From positions 1,550,001-1,614,000 of the forward strand of contig OZ345355.1 in assembly GCA_977006965.1 (NCBI GenBank): a DNA stretch of 64,000 nucleotides, read 5' to 3'. The notes beneath the pieces are model-generated. The model saw only the letters and a program-made list of their open reading frames with translations, was not told the origin of the DNA and searched no databases. Shown in pieces: positions 9,525-21,070 of this stretch. Every line of letters begins with the position of its first letter. Position 1 is the first letter of the stretch. The stretch is from Phymatolithon calcareum (lineage: Eukaryota > Rhodophyta > Florideophyceae > Hapalidiales). The translations under genes and the position numbers were made by a program.

Positions 9525-12500
9525 CTAAATGCGAAACTCTAAATCTTTCTCATCACCACCCACGGCTTCTCCACGAGATTCAAGAATCTTCACAAACGCA
9601 AGACAATCATCTAATTCTTCGACCTCCACTTTCCCAGACATTACGGACTCGTTTCTGTTGTCGCTCAGCACAACAAATCTGCTTACTTGTTCTTCAAGAG
9701 TGTATAACGGCTCGAGCTCCATTTCCGGCCCAGTAAGCTCAGAGATTATGCGCTGCGAATTGGACATGTTTCCGTCAGTTCGAATTTCAGGGTCTCCCCA
9801 CATATACAATACCGCCAGATTGTACATGGCAATTGGATTGTTATCCACTTCAATAGCTTGCTTGTACATTCTCTCAGCCTCAAATACGTCTCGATTGACC
9901 CCATTTCCAAGCTCGTAGGAAACTGCGAGATTATTCATCCCACTGCTGCTTCCTGCTTCAACTGCACTTTTCAGATACGATATACCATCGTCATCTTCGG
10001 TAGTGCCAGACTTCAGAATACCCATGTTGCAGAGTGCGTCATGGTTTCCCTCTTCAATGGCAGCAAAATACGCTGTTTCGGCCTCCCGTGCATTCGGTGG
10101 AACACCTTGAGCTCCCTTGTGATACAGTAATCCTTCGCGATTTCTGCACTTGCCGAACGAGTCAAATGGATATTGTAGAACAACAAGGCGTCTTTTGGAC
10201 GTCTTCCTATACCAACAGCACGCCCGTGTACATTGACATCCTTATTTCCTTCCTCACATGATGTTTGTTTCACAAAAAGTCGATCGAACAGTACGCGCAG
10301 CATTTTCTCATCTCCCCGCGGTTCCTCCTTACAAAATGTTTCGATCATTGCATTCTTGCGATATGTGTCGCGGCCCACAAAGAACCCTTTCTCAAGCAAA
10401 TATCCGATGTTAGATGCAGAGTGCTCGTCATGAATTAATATGAAGGTCGTGAATCTAAGTCCCAATAAACATTTGATGGCATTTTCCTGGTGTGCTCGAT
10501 TCTGCGATTCATGGAAACGACTTTGGTGTGCGATGGCGAGGTAAAATAGAAGCGGGGAGGTAGAATACAAGGGATGCTCACGAACGATGAAGGATTCAAA
10601 GGCTTCAATCGCTGTCTCCGACACCGCACTATTTGTTCCATTTTCATAAAAGAGTGCCAGCGCCTTTTTCACTCTAGCGTCTTTGGATCCAGTTTGCTCG
10701 TAAATACGACCAAAATAATCAGCAAGCATCCCAAGATCGATCTCATTGATTAATCTATTGTGTTCTTCGACTTGGCTTCTATCGAGAAGATTCTTGAATC
10801 AGACATCCATTTGCATTTTTAGCGATGACATTTGATTCTCACATACAGCGCTTTGCCTCGCGACAATACTAAAAGCATCATTTAGTGCTTCTCGATGGCC
10901 GCGATGCGCAATACAACGTCCAAATAGTGTAAGGGCGTCATCCACACGGCCTTCTTCATGAGCGCGATGTCCGTCCGTATAAATAGTTTCCAGTACTGTT
11001 CTCTGTTGGAAATGAATGTCCAACGCCGTGTTCAAATCTCTGATGAGTGCAGTAGAATACCGTGCGAAACCTTCGGAATGACACAAACCGTATTTGTTCT
11101 CCACCAAATTCTGTATCTCAAATTGGGCAATTTGTGGCATATATGGTGGCCACCCCGACCAATACCTCAATCTATAGTCTTCGCCAAGCGTTTCTGGAGC
11201 AATGTACTCAACAGGAGAACAAATGTCTGAATGTTTCGCTTCTGTTCGAAGCAGCTCATTATACAATGACAGTCGTGTCGATCGCCAATGCGTTTGGATA
11301 GCAAGTCTTCCCATGAATGCATCTTTCCATTCTTGTCACTTGAAAACACGCGACTCTGGACGGAAGACTATCGAAAATGTTTTGGATTCTTGGTCACATG
11401 TGAGTAGTATACGGAGTTTCTGAGGACCTGCAACTGGATTCATTGTGATGCCATCTTCAAATTCGATTGTGTGATGGCCCCGACTTGAGCCAGAAGTGGC
11501 TCCCCGATTCTTTTCTACATCCACTTTCAACGCTGGAAACCCAAGAATGAATAGCATGATCAAAAATGGTGACTTCCGCATATCTTCCGATTTCCGACCG
11601 ACCTCGTTTTCGACCTTCCATTGCAAATACGCCCGAATTTCCCAAACAACCCTCATATTCAAGCTTCGCATCTCTCTTTCGGGCCAACTTATGTTTGCAA
11701 TGTCGGAGAAAGCAAAGCAAATTTGTTCGCTGCACATGAACCTGATACCGACTGGTGCAACACTTGCATTCCATCCGGCTGCTTCAGCCTCATTATGAGC
11801 AACCCAGTACCCCAAAATACTTCTCACAGTCTCTGCTACACAACCAATGAAGCGAGGGGTGTCATCGAAGATCCGAATGTACCCTCTTGTCTTCGTTACT
11901 TCACTTCGCAGTCGCCTCAGTTCAAGCTCGTACTGAGTCTCAAACACCGAAGTTGTGACCTCAGGTCCTTCAACCTGAGATATAGTCTCGCATTCTTCCA
12001 CATACGCACCAAGCCTATTCCCGCAATCCAATGCAAGATAATTGTCGACATGAACGCTTGCCTGAAGCAATAGATAGTTCGGACTGTTACCCCAGAGGAA
12101 AGACGACCACATTTCTTTTTGAACCGGGAGGCCCTGAAACAACTTTTCGTATTCCTCGCCAGTGTCGTTGCCGATCTGGTACATGAGAGTATCAATGCTT
12201 GGGTGTTTGCGTTCCAAGCGCATGGGTTCGTTACGTTCCTGAGTTTCTCTATCTCCTTCTTTGGCAAGCTCGACGTTCTCTTCCATGAGCGTTGAGAAAT
12301 AGGCCAGCTGAACAGAACTGATATTTTCAACAGCAGAGCGCTCATCGTCATTGAGCTCGTTCAAAGACGTCTTATGCCAATCATCTTTTGCTGCGTCTCT
12401 GATAGTCGCCTCGTGCATCGAAAAGTACAATTATTTGTCGAAATCGCCGTTCATTTTGAACGGAAGCATGCATTGCTGTGTGATAGAGATTTGGTCATTA

Positions 12501-13875
12501 AGGTATTCCACTCGGCCAGTGGTGTATTCGTGATATGGTGAACGAAGAGTCACAAACTTCTCAGTGGATCCATTGCCTTCCTTTGAGCCTTGAGTTGTGT
12601 GTGCAGATGCTAGAACAGCAAGGTTTTGGGATGTCTGCCTTTTGGTTCGCCGGAAGTTCGTTACTGACTCGGTGTCGTCCAAGTTCAAACTTTTGGTATC
12701 GACGAGCCATTTTGACCCAAATCTTGCCAGGAACGATACAAGCCATCGAACAGAGCACTCCTCCGGCCTTCGTGACTTCAGACATGACGCCACAAACCGT
12801 GCCATAGCGCTGTGTCGATCTTGAACGCTGTGACTCACTCGTGAGAATATTGCCAGTCGTACGGGCAGGTTGACACTTGAGAATTCGTTTTCAATAAGTG
12901 AGCTATTCACGACCATGTGATAGTCAACAGTCCTCTTGATATCCTCCAAGGACAAGTCACTGGTACGGTACAACTCTTCCATGTTCCCCACTGCCCAGTT
13001 GTAAATGTTTTTGCAATTCTCCTTCATGTCCTTGCAAAAAGGACGGGCTTTATCGATTGCCCAATCGTTAAAGCGCCATTGTATGGTCTTCAGCACATCA
13101 GAAGAACGAAAAAGAAGAGTGTGATTTTCAACGATTGTAGAATCGGAAAGTGTAAAATGAAATGAATTCTGTCCGGGCAAGTGATGGGCATGATTTCCAT
13201 CGATAATAGAAGCAGGGGGTGTAGAAGATGAATTCGATTCGTGGGACGGACGCAAATTATGTTCACCGAGTGAGCTGTCAGGAAGTGCAGAAGAAGAGGA
13301 AGAAGTCAATTGGATGGAAGAAGGCAAAGAGGAGACAGGTTATATGCATGACAGTGACCAGTTGTACACGGAGACACATTTGGCGATGAAGTATTCAACC
13401 AAGCGTAGTAGGAGACGTTCCACTGCGAGCCACAGCTCTTCATTTTTGAAAGCATGTCTTGGACATCGTTAGAATAGTCATAGATAGGTGCTTCATAGCC
13501 CAGCCGAACAAGACATGTAAGAGCAGAAATATTCCAGTTGCGAAATTCGTACAGTAGAATAAGTCCCCATATTGATCGCAAAACATGGTAACTGTTAAAT
13601 ACTGCAACCGCGATTGCCGCTGCTGCCTCCTTGTAGTCTTTGTCGTTGATTTGGACAACGATGTAGAAGATGACAAATCCCAATGAAGGCAATGAGATGA
13701 ACAGCTGTATCATTCCATTGCGATGAGTTTCACGGATGGTGCGCCACTTGCCGGTAATGAAGTCGAGAGCGTAAATGAATGCGAGCGGAATGAATGCGAT
13801 GGCGTAGATGGAGAAGAAGAGAGTCGGGTCGTCCGCGAGAGACGGACCATTGTTACAGCAACAGCACTTGGACAT
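9525..13875 (-). pseudogene. Gene Y, copy 1: inactivated paralogue of 27008-31348
   Basis: Collinear along its whole length with intact Y (27008-31348) but interrupted five times. In reading order: a 1-nt deletion near 13418-13421 (GTTCC where the intact copy has GTTTCC); nonsense TAA at 12431-12433; TGA at 11336-11338 where the intact copy has TGG; TGA at 10799-10801 where it has CGA; and a 1-nt deletion near 10172-10174. The rest is well conserved: MSKCCCCN start, three N-terminal membrane helices, Ser-rich linker, C-terminal Sel1-like repeats. The C-terminus keeps what is probably the ancestral end (EKDLEFRI, stop at 9525), which the intact copy lost to an insertion. No promoter or splice rescue is apparent. 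Confidence 0.93.
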
Positions 13876-14880
13876 GGCGCTGTGTCGCCGGGGGGAGGGG
13901 GGGAGAGGGCTCTGAGGTTGGTGCGTTCAGTGGTGCAATTCCCAGCTTGGCTGTCGCCTTCCCAAGTTTCGCCGATCTCGCCGATTATGCAAGTAGAATA
14001 GTGTGCTCCAATGGCGATGACGCTTGTTTTGATCTTCCACTTCATCTTATGGACAGGTGTACAATAAGAAAATCATTGTGTCTGATACTGTTTGGATATA
14101 ATATTTTTTAAAATGATATTTCTAAACAGTATCAGTCAGACAGACACCATGTTGGATTCTCCACGCATGCTAGTTCCATCTGTGAGCTGAAATCTTTTTT
14201 CGGTTTTCAATCCATTGAACAGCACAGAAACTTAAATTAGTGTATTCCAGAGCTCGCTGGAAGAGCAGGCGGTCCACCATGTGCAAGTAGTCAGCGATGC
14301 GCAATCACTTTGAAGAACATTTATTTGAAAGCCCCACAGGCGACGAAAAGCACTGCAGAGAGCACGATGACACATTGTCGCCCATGTGTTTGTGGCCGTC
14401 CAAGTTCTTGGGGCTACACAAAATGGACGACAGGAATATCCCTCTGTAGAGTCTCCATTGCCGAATCTTTCAAACTCACCACAGTTGATAGTAAGCACAC
14501 GAGGGCAAGACGACAGCCGATGTTCATAATCAGTGATGCATCTGAGGCGGACAACAGGATTGGACACTGTTTGGCGTGTTTTTGGGACGGGAAAAGTCAC
14601 ATCAGATTTGAGAGGTTTTAATCCCCGTTCTTCTCTTTGAGCTGTTGACGTTGTGTTTCCAGCACTACCATGTAACGTAATACATTGTGTTATCCGTCAT
14701 TCACGTCCAACCGACTATAGAATACTTCAGGTTATGAATTTTTTCATAAAAGTTTATTCAACCTTGCGAATTGCGGGTGATGAATGTCGCATCGGCATTC
14801 ACACTACAACAATAATTGCAATTATGGTGCACGTACGTCAATACTTCTAAACAAACATTTTTGTAACCAAATGTTGTTTT
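13876..14880. repeat. Spacer between Y1 and X2, paralogous to 31349-33065
   Basis: Collinear with the region upstream of intact Y once a 540-bp MITE and a 185-bp retroposon are removed from that copy. The block 14380-14720 is array spacer copy 2. The sequence around 14128-14150 (CAGTCAGACAGACACC) corresponds to the second MITE's empty site. No gene recognised. Confidence 0.8.
14082..14135. promoter_or_regulatory. Hairpin upstream of Y1, conserved in Y2
   Basis: CTGATACTGTTT (14082-14093) pairs with AAACAGTATCAG (14124-14135), with further imperfect pairing through the AT-rich centre. The same hairpin, with some changes, is at 31549-31599, about 200 bp upstream of the intact Y start codon. 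Retention in both copies is compatible with a regulatory or transcript-structure role, but it may be a relic of an old element. Confidence 0.45.
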
Positions 14881-14883
14881 TTA

Positions 14884-15712
14884 TCACATTCCCCATGCTC
14901 GCCTAGTGTCTACAGCCACTGCTTTTTCCCTCCCCGTCAATCTTTCCACACCCGCAGCGTCCTCATTGCTCACCCCACGCTCACCCCGCTCCCTTAATTC
15001 ACGAATATCAATCCTCGCCTCTACGCCAACGTCCTCGCCACCTCCACCGTTGCCCACTTTTCCACCATGCTGTCCAACCTTTCGGCGACGCCCCACATCT
15101 GCTACACCAGTTAGCGCGAACCGTCCATGTTTCCTTTGTCCCTCGTAGACGACACGCTCAACAGCACAGACCACTTTCCGCGCGGGTGAGTGGCCTCGAC
15201 CAGCGCCCCCCGAATTGTGCGCTTTCAACCCACCTCTCAGTCTGCGGGTCCGAGATCCCTCTGTGCGGGAGCAATTGCCTCAAAACGGAAGGTGAGCGAT
15301 GTGGCCTCGGTCTAAAAGCCGTCGCGTATTACGCCGCTGCAGTACAGATCCAACGAAACCGCCCCCAAACATCACGAACACGCACTGCACATCCCGGGTC
15401 GAGCGCGACCGAATCGCAATGCCCGCTGTCAGCACAAGTCCGCCACCGCATTGACGGCGATGGAGTGGTACGAGAAAGCCTGTGTGCGTAATGCGGGTAA
15501 GTTTTTGAGAACGAAAGGAACGGTCGAAGCCACGCGCTCAGCCTTTGACACCGAGAGTGCGGAACAGTGCCAACCAACCAGAACTCTTCCCAACTACAAC
15601 CGACTGTTGCCTTGTGTGACGCGAGTTGCTTTCGGATGCATAGCGGAGTCTCGCAATCGGTATTCTGTAGTGCAAAATAGAATTGCCACATCCCTGTGAA
15701 ACCGATAGAACC
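14884..15712 (-). pseudogene. Gene X, copy 2, partial, cut by the Ty3-type element
   Basis: Homologous to the 3' part of X copies 1 and 4 (shared nucleotides such as GCTCGCCTAGTGTCT, CTTTTTCCCTCCCCGTCAAT and CACATCCCGGGTCGAGCGCG). On the minus strand it preserves a segment that aligns between copies (CDSVALDPGCAVRVRDVW here; a similar stretch in X3 and X4), but the frame is broken and the N-terminal part is missing or too diverged to see. The 5' LTR of the retrotransposon starts at 15713. GC-rich like the other X copies. Confidence 0.5.
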
Positions 15713-16166
15713 TGTAACAATCGCCGCACTCGCCGAGGTGTCCCGTACCTAAGTTCGTACCTTTTCGGACATACGCGTTATTTTTGCGTCGGGTACTGAC
15801 AGGAGCTTCGGTGAATTGATCGACGCCGAAGGGCGCAATAATCAAGCGGTTAATACTGAAGGGCGCGAACCGCGCTCCGTGGGCTCAAGTAAGTGTCGGG
15901 CGAATTTGTGCGCGTGCGAGCATGCAGTACGCCACGCATGGCCAGCTCCAGGCGGCGACCGCGCATCTGCGCGTGCGTGGAGACACTGGCGGGCAACGGA
16001 ATGGGCGCGACACAACATTGAGTACTGCCTAGTATTAACTTTACAGTGTTAGAATTGTTACCTCATAAAGGCAGGCCTCTGGCGATCCCGGACTTCGGGT
16101 AGAGGCACATCGCCATCAAGTTCTCCCACCACACTTAGCGCGCGCGATCCCCCGGAAAGTGCTATA
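15713..16166 (+). repeat. 5' LTR
   Basis: 454 bp, beginning TGTAACAATCGCCGC and ending GGAAAGTGCTATA; matched by 21071-21524 at all but one position. The 3' terminus is TA, not the usual CA. Internal boundaries (U3/R/U5) cannot be placed. Confidence 0.95.
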
Positions 16167-16171
16167 GTAAC

Positions 16172-16190
16172 TGGTTTCTTCGAAGAGACC
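16172..16190 (+). promoter_or_regulatory. Candidate primer-binding region, near-palindromic
   Basis: A TGG starts 5 nt after the 5' LTR, where a tRNA primer site is expected. The sequence GGTTTCTTCGAAGAGACC is almost its own reverse complement (core TCTTCGAAGA). It does not look like the complement of a normal tRNA 3' end, because TTCGA lies too near the CCA. Self-priming or an uncommon primer is possible. Confidence 0.35.
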
Positions 16191-16228
16191 TTTCCGATTT
16201 TGTGCGCGTATTGTTCAAGGCGGCGAGA

Positions 16229-19200
16229 ATGGCGTCTAACGCGAACACCGATAATACCGAGAAGGCCGACAAGGCCGAAACTATCAAGCAGACAATTGTC
16301 GAAACCATTGAGGCTCCGCGCCTGTCCGACATTAGTACTGCCAGCTTCGTCCTGTTCAAGGAGAAGCGTGAGATTTACGAGCGCGTCATCGCTGAGAAGA
16401 ATGCCGACACCAACGTTCACATTCCGCTGACGACGTATCGTAACTCCATATCGAAGCCAATCTTGCAGCTATTCGTGCTGGCTGACTGGGTCCCTGTCGC
16501 AAACATTGAGGATATTACTGAGGACCACCTGAAAGTATGCGTCGCTGAGCACGCCCGTATTGATCCGGCCGACTACGACCTGGCGCGCATTGAACGTGAG
16601 CTGCGTGACGTCAAGCTGGATCGCTCATCAGACGATACAGGTCTGCGCAGCCAGGTATGGCGCCTCTGCCTCAAGTATATGACGACGCTTGAGAAGTGTG
16701 GCTACGATGAATTCGTTGACAAGCAGCCAAAGCTTGCTATCAGGCACATTCTGAAACGTATCGCACACGGCGGCATAAAGAAGCGCATGGTACTTACGCT
16801 GACGCTGCGCAAGAAAGAGCTCGAGAAGGACTTTGCCCTATTTGTCCGCGAGCTGGCGAAGGAGGCCGATGCTTTCGACCGTCAAGAGGTCGCGAGCCGG
16901 TGCAAGATGTACAGTGCCGACTCGGACGACGACAACGTCCTGGCCATCGAAGACGGCAATCGTGGCCGCAATCGTAACCGCGGTACCCGAAAGAACAAGG
17001 ACACCAATACGTCAGTGCGCAATGACAGCGTCGCTCGAGAGGGAAAGAACAGCGAGGAGAAGCGCAAACGCAACCGCGATCTCCCCAAGTGTCTGAACCC
17101 TCGGTGCAAGAAGCTGCATTTTATCAACGACTGTGACATAACCAGCCCGGAGGAGAAAGCCGAGCTTAAAAAGAAGTATCACGAAAGCAAACGCCAGAAA
17201 CAAACTGAGAAGAAGAAAGACCAGCCCCGTGGCAGAGTTGGTCGCATCGGTGGTGACGGCGCCGAAGATGGAGATTGTGAAGCAAGCGACAACACGTCTC
17301 TATTCTCAGCTACTTTCTGCAATGGCGCCGTCGAGACAGACGTTCTCGCGGACAGCGGATCCGATGTCACTGTTATCCCTCCCGCTCTGCTCGACGAGAT
17401 CCGTGCTGCAGATCCGAACATTAACATATCGAACCTTCCAGAACCTATGACCTTTGGAAATGCTAGCACAGGCGTTCCACCTATCACTTGCCGGCGTATG
17501 ATTCAGATGGATGCTGAGCTGCGCATCCGGCACGGAGAGAAGCTCATCCTCCGTAATGCAAAATGGCTTGTCAGCGACAAACCTCTGAGCAATGCCTATA
17601 TCGGACGCCATCTTCTGTCCGCACGAGGCATAAACAACCGTGTGTTGCTCGCTGCAGCACGTGACAGGCTTGGTGGCATCGTCAATGTACCCGACATGCT
17701 ACAGAAAGCCGGCTACAGTGACCACCCATGCGCGTGCCCGGACGGCTCGATCCAAAGCATCTTGCGTGAGCGCGGTCTGGAGTGGGGAAGTACCTTCCAT
17801 AGCCACTCTGGCGCCGAGGACGACACGTTGGACGACAGCAACGTGTACATTGATCTCGGAGAAGACACAAAGGAGGAGCTAGACGAGGCCCTGAACAACA
17901 TCATCTGTACTGCGAAAGCAAACGGCCTGAGCGAGGCTGGTGTGAATCGCCTGCAGGAACTCTTGCGCCGTTACCGCAAGGTATTCCGTATTCGTCTAGG
18001 GAATTCACCTCCCGCTAAAATTGCACCTATGAAAATTCGCACGGACCCGGGCCGTCGCCCGGTGAAGGTGAAGGCGCGAAAGTACTCTTCGGAACAGAGA
18101 AAGTTCCTGGACAAATATGTTGACACTCTCAAAGACATGAGTTTCTTTATTGAAATGCCAACGGCAGAATGGCAGGCCGCCCCACTTCTTGTACCGAAGA
18201 AAAATTCGAAAGCCAAATTTCGAATGACAGTCGATACCCGTCCTGTCAATGCGGCCACCATCGTGGAAGCATGGCCCATGCCCCACATGGAGGCCGAGAC
18301 TAATGACTTCCAAGGCAGTCAATGTTTTGCAAGCCTGGACTTTGTATCCGGCTATTGGCAATTGCCGCTGGACCCCGAATCGTGGGGAAAGTGCGGCGTG
18401 GTGACGCCCACCGGTGTTGCGGCGTCGACAAGAGTGCTTCCTGGCCTCTCCAACGCCGTCTCTCATTTCCAAGCTAACGTTGAGCCATGCTTCGCGGAGC
18501 TGCGCGACAACATGAAGGCCTGGCTAGACGACTTCAGCCTCCACGCACCTGACGAGTCTACATTGCTCAAGAAAATTGAGCGATTTCTATCCATATGCGA
18601 GGAAAAGAACTTATTCCTCTCTGCCCGCAAGTGCGTGCTGTTTTCAACCTCGCTGCGTTGGTGCGGACGAGTGATTTCTGCCGATGGTTACACCATGGAC
18701 CCCGCGCGCCTGTCGGGGCTCAAAGACATGGCGCCTCCCAAAACTGCCGACGAGCTCGCCGAGTTTATTTACTGCGTCCGCTGGATGAGTGTCACCATCC
18801 CCGAGTTTTCAAAGCGCATCGCACCACTGGTTTCGGTGCTCGAGGAGGCCTACGCAAAGGCCGGTAAACGAACAAAACGGGCCATCAAAAGCATCGCGCT
18901 GCAAAGCCTGTCTTGGGGCCCTGACCAAGAAAGATCATTCCTGGATTTACAAGACAGCCTCCGCAACGCTGTTAAAATGTCTTACTGCGACCCGGAAAAA
19001 ATCCCCTGTGTGTTCACAGATGCATCGAATCGATTCTGGTCCGGTGTCATCACGCAGACTACTGCGGAGGACCTGCTCAAGCCTCTTGCTGAACAGCGTC
19101 ATGAGCCGCTAGCCTTTCTGGGCTCCGAATTCAAGGGTGCACAAGTGCATTGGACTACGTTCGAGAAAGAGGCATTTGCTATCTATCAAACATTCGAGCG

Positions 19201-21031
19201 AATGGACTACTTGCTTCTCGGACAGCACCGTACACACATCTTCACTGACCACCGGAACCTTCTATTCATCTTTGCACCTCTTGCCCTCGAGCCCGCACTT
19301 GGGCGGCACGTGGTATCGAAGGTTCAACGCTGGGCTCTCTACTTGTCGCGCTTCTCGTATGCCATCGAGCACGTCAGCGGTTCCGAAAACGTGTTTGCTG
19401 ACTTGCTGACGCGATGGGCACGCGGCTATCGCAACGAGCGCCAACATCTCCGCGTGCAGAGTGTGGTTCTGCAGGATGCAGAACAAGTCATCCCACTACC
19501 GACGGACTTCGTGTGGCCGGACTTGGACACATTCCGGTGCGCGCAGCGCATGGAATCTGGAAATCGACCGCAGCAGCTGGTATGTGATGAAGTCGACCAT
19601 CTGTGGAAACAGAACGGGCGGATCTGGGTACCGGACAACAACCCAGAGCTGCAACTCAAAGTCCTAGTTGTATCTCACTGCGGAAAAATTGGGCACCGAG
19701 GTCTGGACGGAACGACGAGCATTGTGAGCGAGGAGTTTTGGTGGCCCGGAATGCGCGAGGCTGCGAAGCAAATGGTTCATGGATGTTTACATTGTATTAT
19801 CACAAGAAGTGGCGCATTGATTCCGCGCCCACTTGGAAGCGCACTACACGGGAAGCGACCGAACGAGGTTGTGCACATGGACTACCTGTTCATGGGCCCA
19901 GGAGTTGGCGACAAGAAGTACCTGCTCATCATCCGCGACGACTTCTCTTCATACGTATGGCTCTGGCCGACGGAATCCTGCACTGGCGAGGCCGCGGCAG
20001 ATGCTCTACTGACATGGCTCGGGTCCTTCGGCAGCATGGAATGGTTGGTGTCGGACCAAGGGACTCACTTCAAGAACACCCTCATTCGTGAGCTGACTAC
20101 TGAGGCTCGCGCGCACCATCACTTCACCACCGCGTATTCTCCGTGGGCCAACGGAACCGTCGAACGAGTTTGCCGAGAGGTCCTCCACGCCAGCCGAGCG
20201 CTTCTCAGCGAGTGGTCTCTTGCCGAAAGGGACTGGCCGGCTGTCACTGAATGTGTACAGAGCGTTCTGAATCACGCACCTATCCGGCGCCTTGGTCAAC
20301 GTACCGGTTCCGCTCCTGGCGTATATCGTACGCCGCTGGAAGTATTTACTGGTCACAAACCAGTGCGCCCACTCCTACGCGCGATGCCTGCGGGACAATA
20401 TCAAACTGCGCGTACGGCGGACGAGCTGCACGCGCGTCTCGTATTGGACATCGACCGGACACAAGAGGCTTTGGCGGAAATGCATCGAGACGTTACCGGA
20501 CTCATCACGGCATCGCGGCGCCGCCAAATTGCGGCACACAACAGACGTACAAACGTGCACGCAGCCAACTTCTCTATAGGAGATTTCGTTCTTGTGCGCC
20601 GCGCCGCCGCCGGTGGTCACAAGCTGAGTTTCATCTGGACCGGACCACGTCGAGTCGTGGACGTCAAGTCGGATCATGTCTACATCGTCGAGAACCTGGT
20701 GAATGGAAAGCGCGAAGTCACGCACGCCCGCCGATTGCAACTCTACCGCGCGGATATGGATGGAAAGCCTGTGTCTCAGCAGCTGTTGCGCGCAGCCAGC
20801 CACAATGAATCCCGCTACGAAACTGTTCACGCTCTCCGCGGTATCCGGACAGACGACGACGACATCCAGATTCAAGTTGAGTGGGACGGGCTTCCCGACG
20901 AGGTGGACCACACCTGGGAACCACTCAAACAGCTCTATGAAGACGTACCAGACGTGCTTGACGACTTCCTCCGCAGCTGCGGAAACAAGGTGATCAAGCG
21001 ACAAGCGCTCGCGCGTCTCAATCTCAACTAA
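16229..21031 (+). CDS. Gag-Pol polyprotein with C-terminal chromodomain
   Basis: A single 1600-residue frame. The first ATG is at 16229; the open frame extends 9 codons upstream without an ATG. Gag spans roughly 1-300 and ends in a variant zinc knuckle, C-x4-C-x3-H-x4-C, from Cys288. Protease motif DSGSD starts at Asp375. RT covers about 630-850, with LPGLSNA and catalytic WLDD (Asp767-Asp768) in place of the usual Y/F-x-DD. RNase H has TDAS at Asp931 and TDH further on. Integrase has an HHCC finger from His1150 (CLHC as its end) and a D,D35E triad at Asp1218, Asp1276 and Glu1312. Residues about 1530-1582 form a chromodomain (IQVEWDGLPDEVDHTWEP). Gag and Pol share one frame without shift or stop, so proteins must be made by cleavage. 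No disabling lesion is visible. Confidence 0.96.
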   Translation: MASNANTDNTEKADKAETIKQTIVETIEAPRLSDISTASFVLFKEKREIYERVIAEKNADTNVHIPLTTYRNSISKPILQLFVLADWVPVANIEDITEDHLKVCVAEHARIDPADYDLARIERELRDVKLDRSSDDTGLRSQVWRLCLKYMTTLEKCGYDEFVDKQPKLAIRHILKRIAHGGIKKRMVLTLTLRKKELEKDFALFVRELAKEADAFDRQEVASRCKMYSADSDDDNVLAIEDGNRGRNRNRGTRKNKDTNTSVRNDSVAREGKNSEEKRKRNRDLPKCLNPRCKKLHFINDCDITSPEEKAELKKKYHESKRQKQTEKKKDQPRGRVGRIGGDGAEDGDCEASDNTSLFSATFCNGAVETDVLADSGSDVTVIPPALLDEIRAADPNINISNLPEPMTFGNASTGVPPITCRRMIQMDAELRIRHGEKLILRNAKWLVSDKPLSNAYIGRHLLSARGINNRVLLAAARDRLGGIVNVPDMLQKAGYSDHPCACPDGSIQSILRERGLEWGSTFHSHSGAEDDTLDDSNVYIDLGEDTKEELDEALNNIICTAKANGLSEAGVNRLQELLRRYRKVFRIRLGNSPPAKIAPMKIRTDPGRRPVKVKARKYSSEQRKFLDKYVDTLKDMSFFIEMPTAEWQAAPLLVPKKNSKAKFRMTVDTRPVNAATIVEAWPMPHMEAETNDFQGSQCFASLDFVSGYWQLPLDPESWGKCGVVTPTGVAASTRVLPGLSNAVSHFQANVEPCFAELRDNMKAWLDDFSLHAPDESTLLKKIERFLSICEEKNLFLSARKCVLFSTSLRWCGRVISADGYTMDPARLSGLKDMAPPKTADELAEFIYCVRWMSVTIPEFSKRIAPLVSVLEEAYAKAGKRTKRAIKSIALQSLSWGPDQERSFLDLQDSLRNAVKMSYCDPEKIPCVFTDASNRFWSGVITQTTAEDLLKPLAEQRHEPLAFLGSEFKGAQVHWTTFEKEAFAIYQTFERMDYLLLGQHRTHIFTDHRNLLFIFAPLALEPALGRHVVSKVQRWALYLSRFSYAIEHVSGSENVFADLLTRWARGYRNERQHLRVQSVVLQDAEQVIPLPTDFVWPDLDTFRCAQRMESGNRPQQLVCDEVDHLWKQNGRIWVPDNNPELQLKVLVVSHCGKIGHRGLDGTTSIVSEEFWWPGMREAAKQMVHGCLHCIITRSGALIPRPLGSALHGKRPNEVVHMDYLFMGPGVGDKKYLLIIRDDFSSYVWLWPTESCTGEAAADALLTWLGSFGSMEWLVSDQGTHFKNTLIRELTTEARAHHHFTTAYSPWANGTVERVCREVLHASRALLSEWSLAERDWPAVTECVQSVLNHAPIRRLGQRTGSAPGVYRTPLEVFTGHKPVRPLLRAMPAGQYQTARTADELHARLVLDIDRTQEALAEMHRDVTGLITASRRRQIAAHNRRTNVHAANFSIGDFVLVRRAAAGGHKLSFIWTGPRRVVDVKSDHVYIVENLVNGKREVTHARRLQLYRADMDGKPVSQQLLRAASHNESRYETVHALRGIRTDDDDIQIQVEWDGLPDEVDHTWEPLKQLYEDVPDVLDDFLRSCGNKVIKRQALARLNLN

Positions 21032-21070
21032 TGCCTGATTGCGGTACCCTGGCAACCAGTCATGGGGCAC

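Noticed and set aside
15816-16052. 78-codon open frame within the LTR (also at 21174-21410)
   Set aside because: Identical in both LTRs because the LTRs are nearly identical; no ATG (GTG/TTG-type start) and no protein features.
20375-21070. 231-codon minus-strand open frame opposite the integrase/chromodomain
   Set aside because: Shadow of the GC-rich polyprotein on the other strand; the plus strand has clear catalytic motifs.
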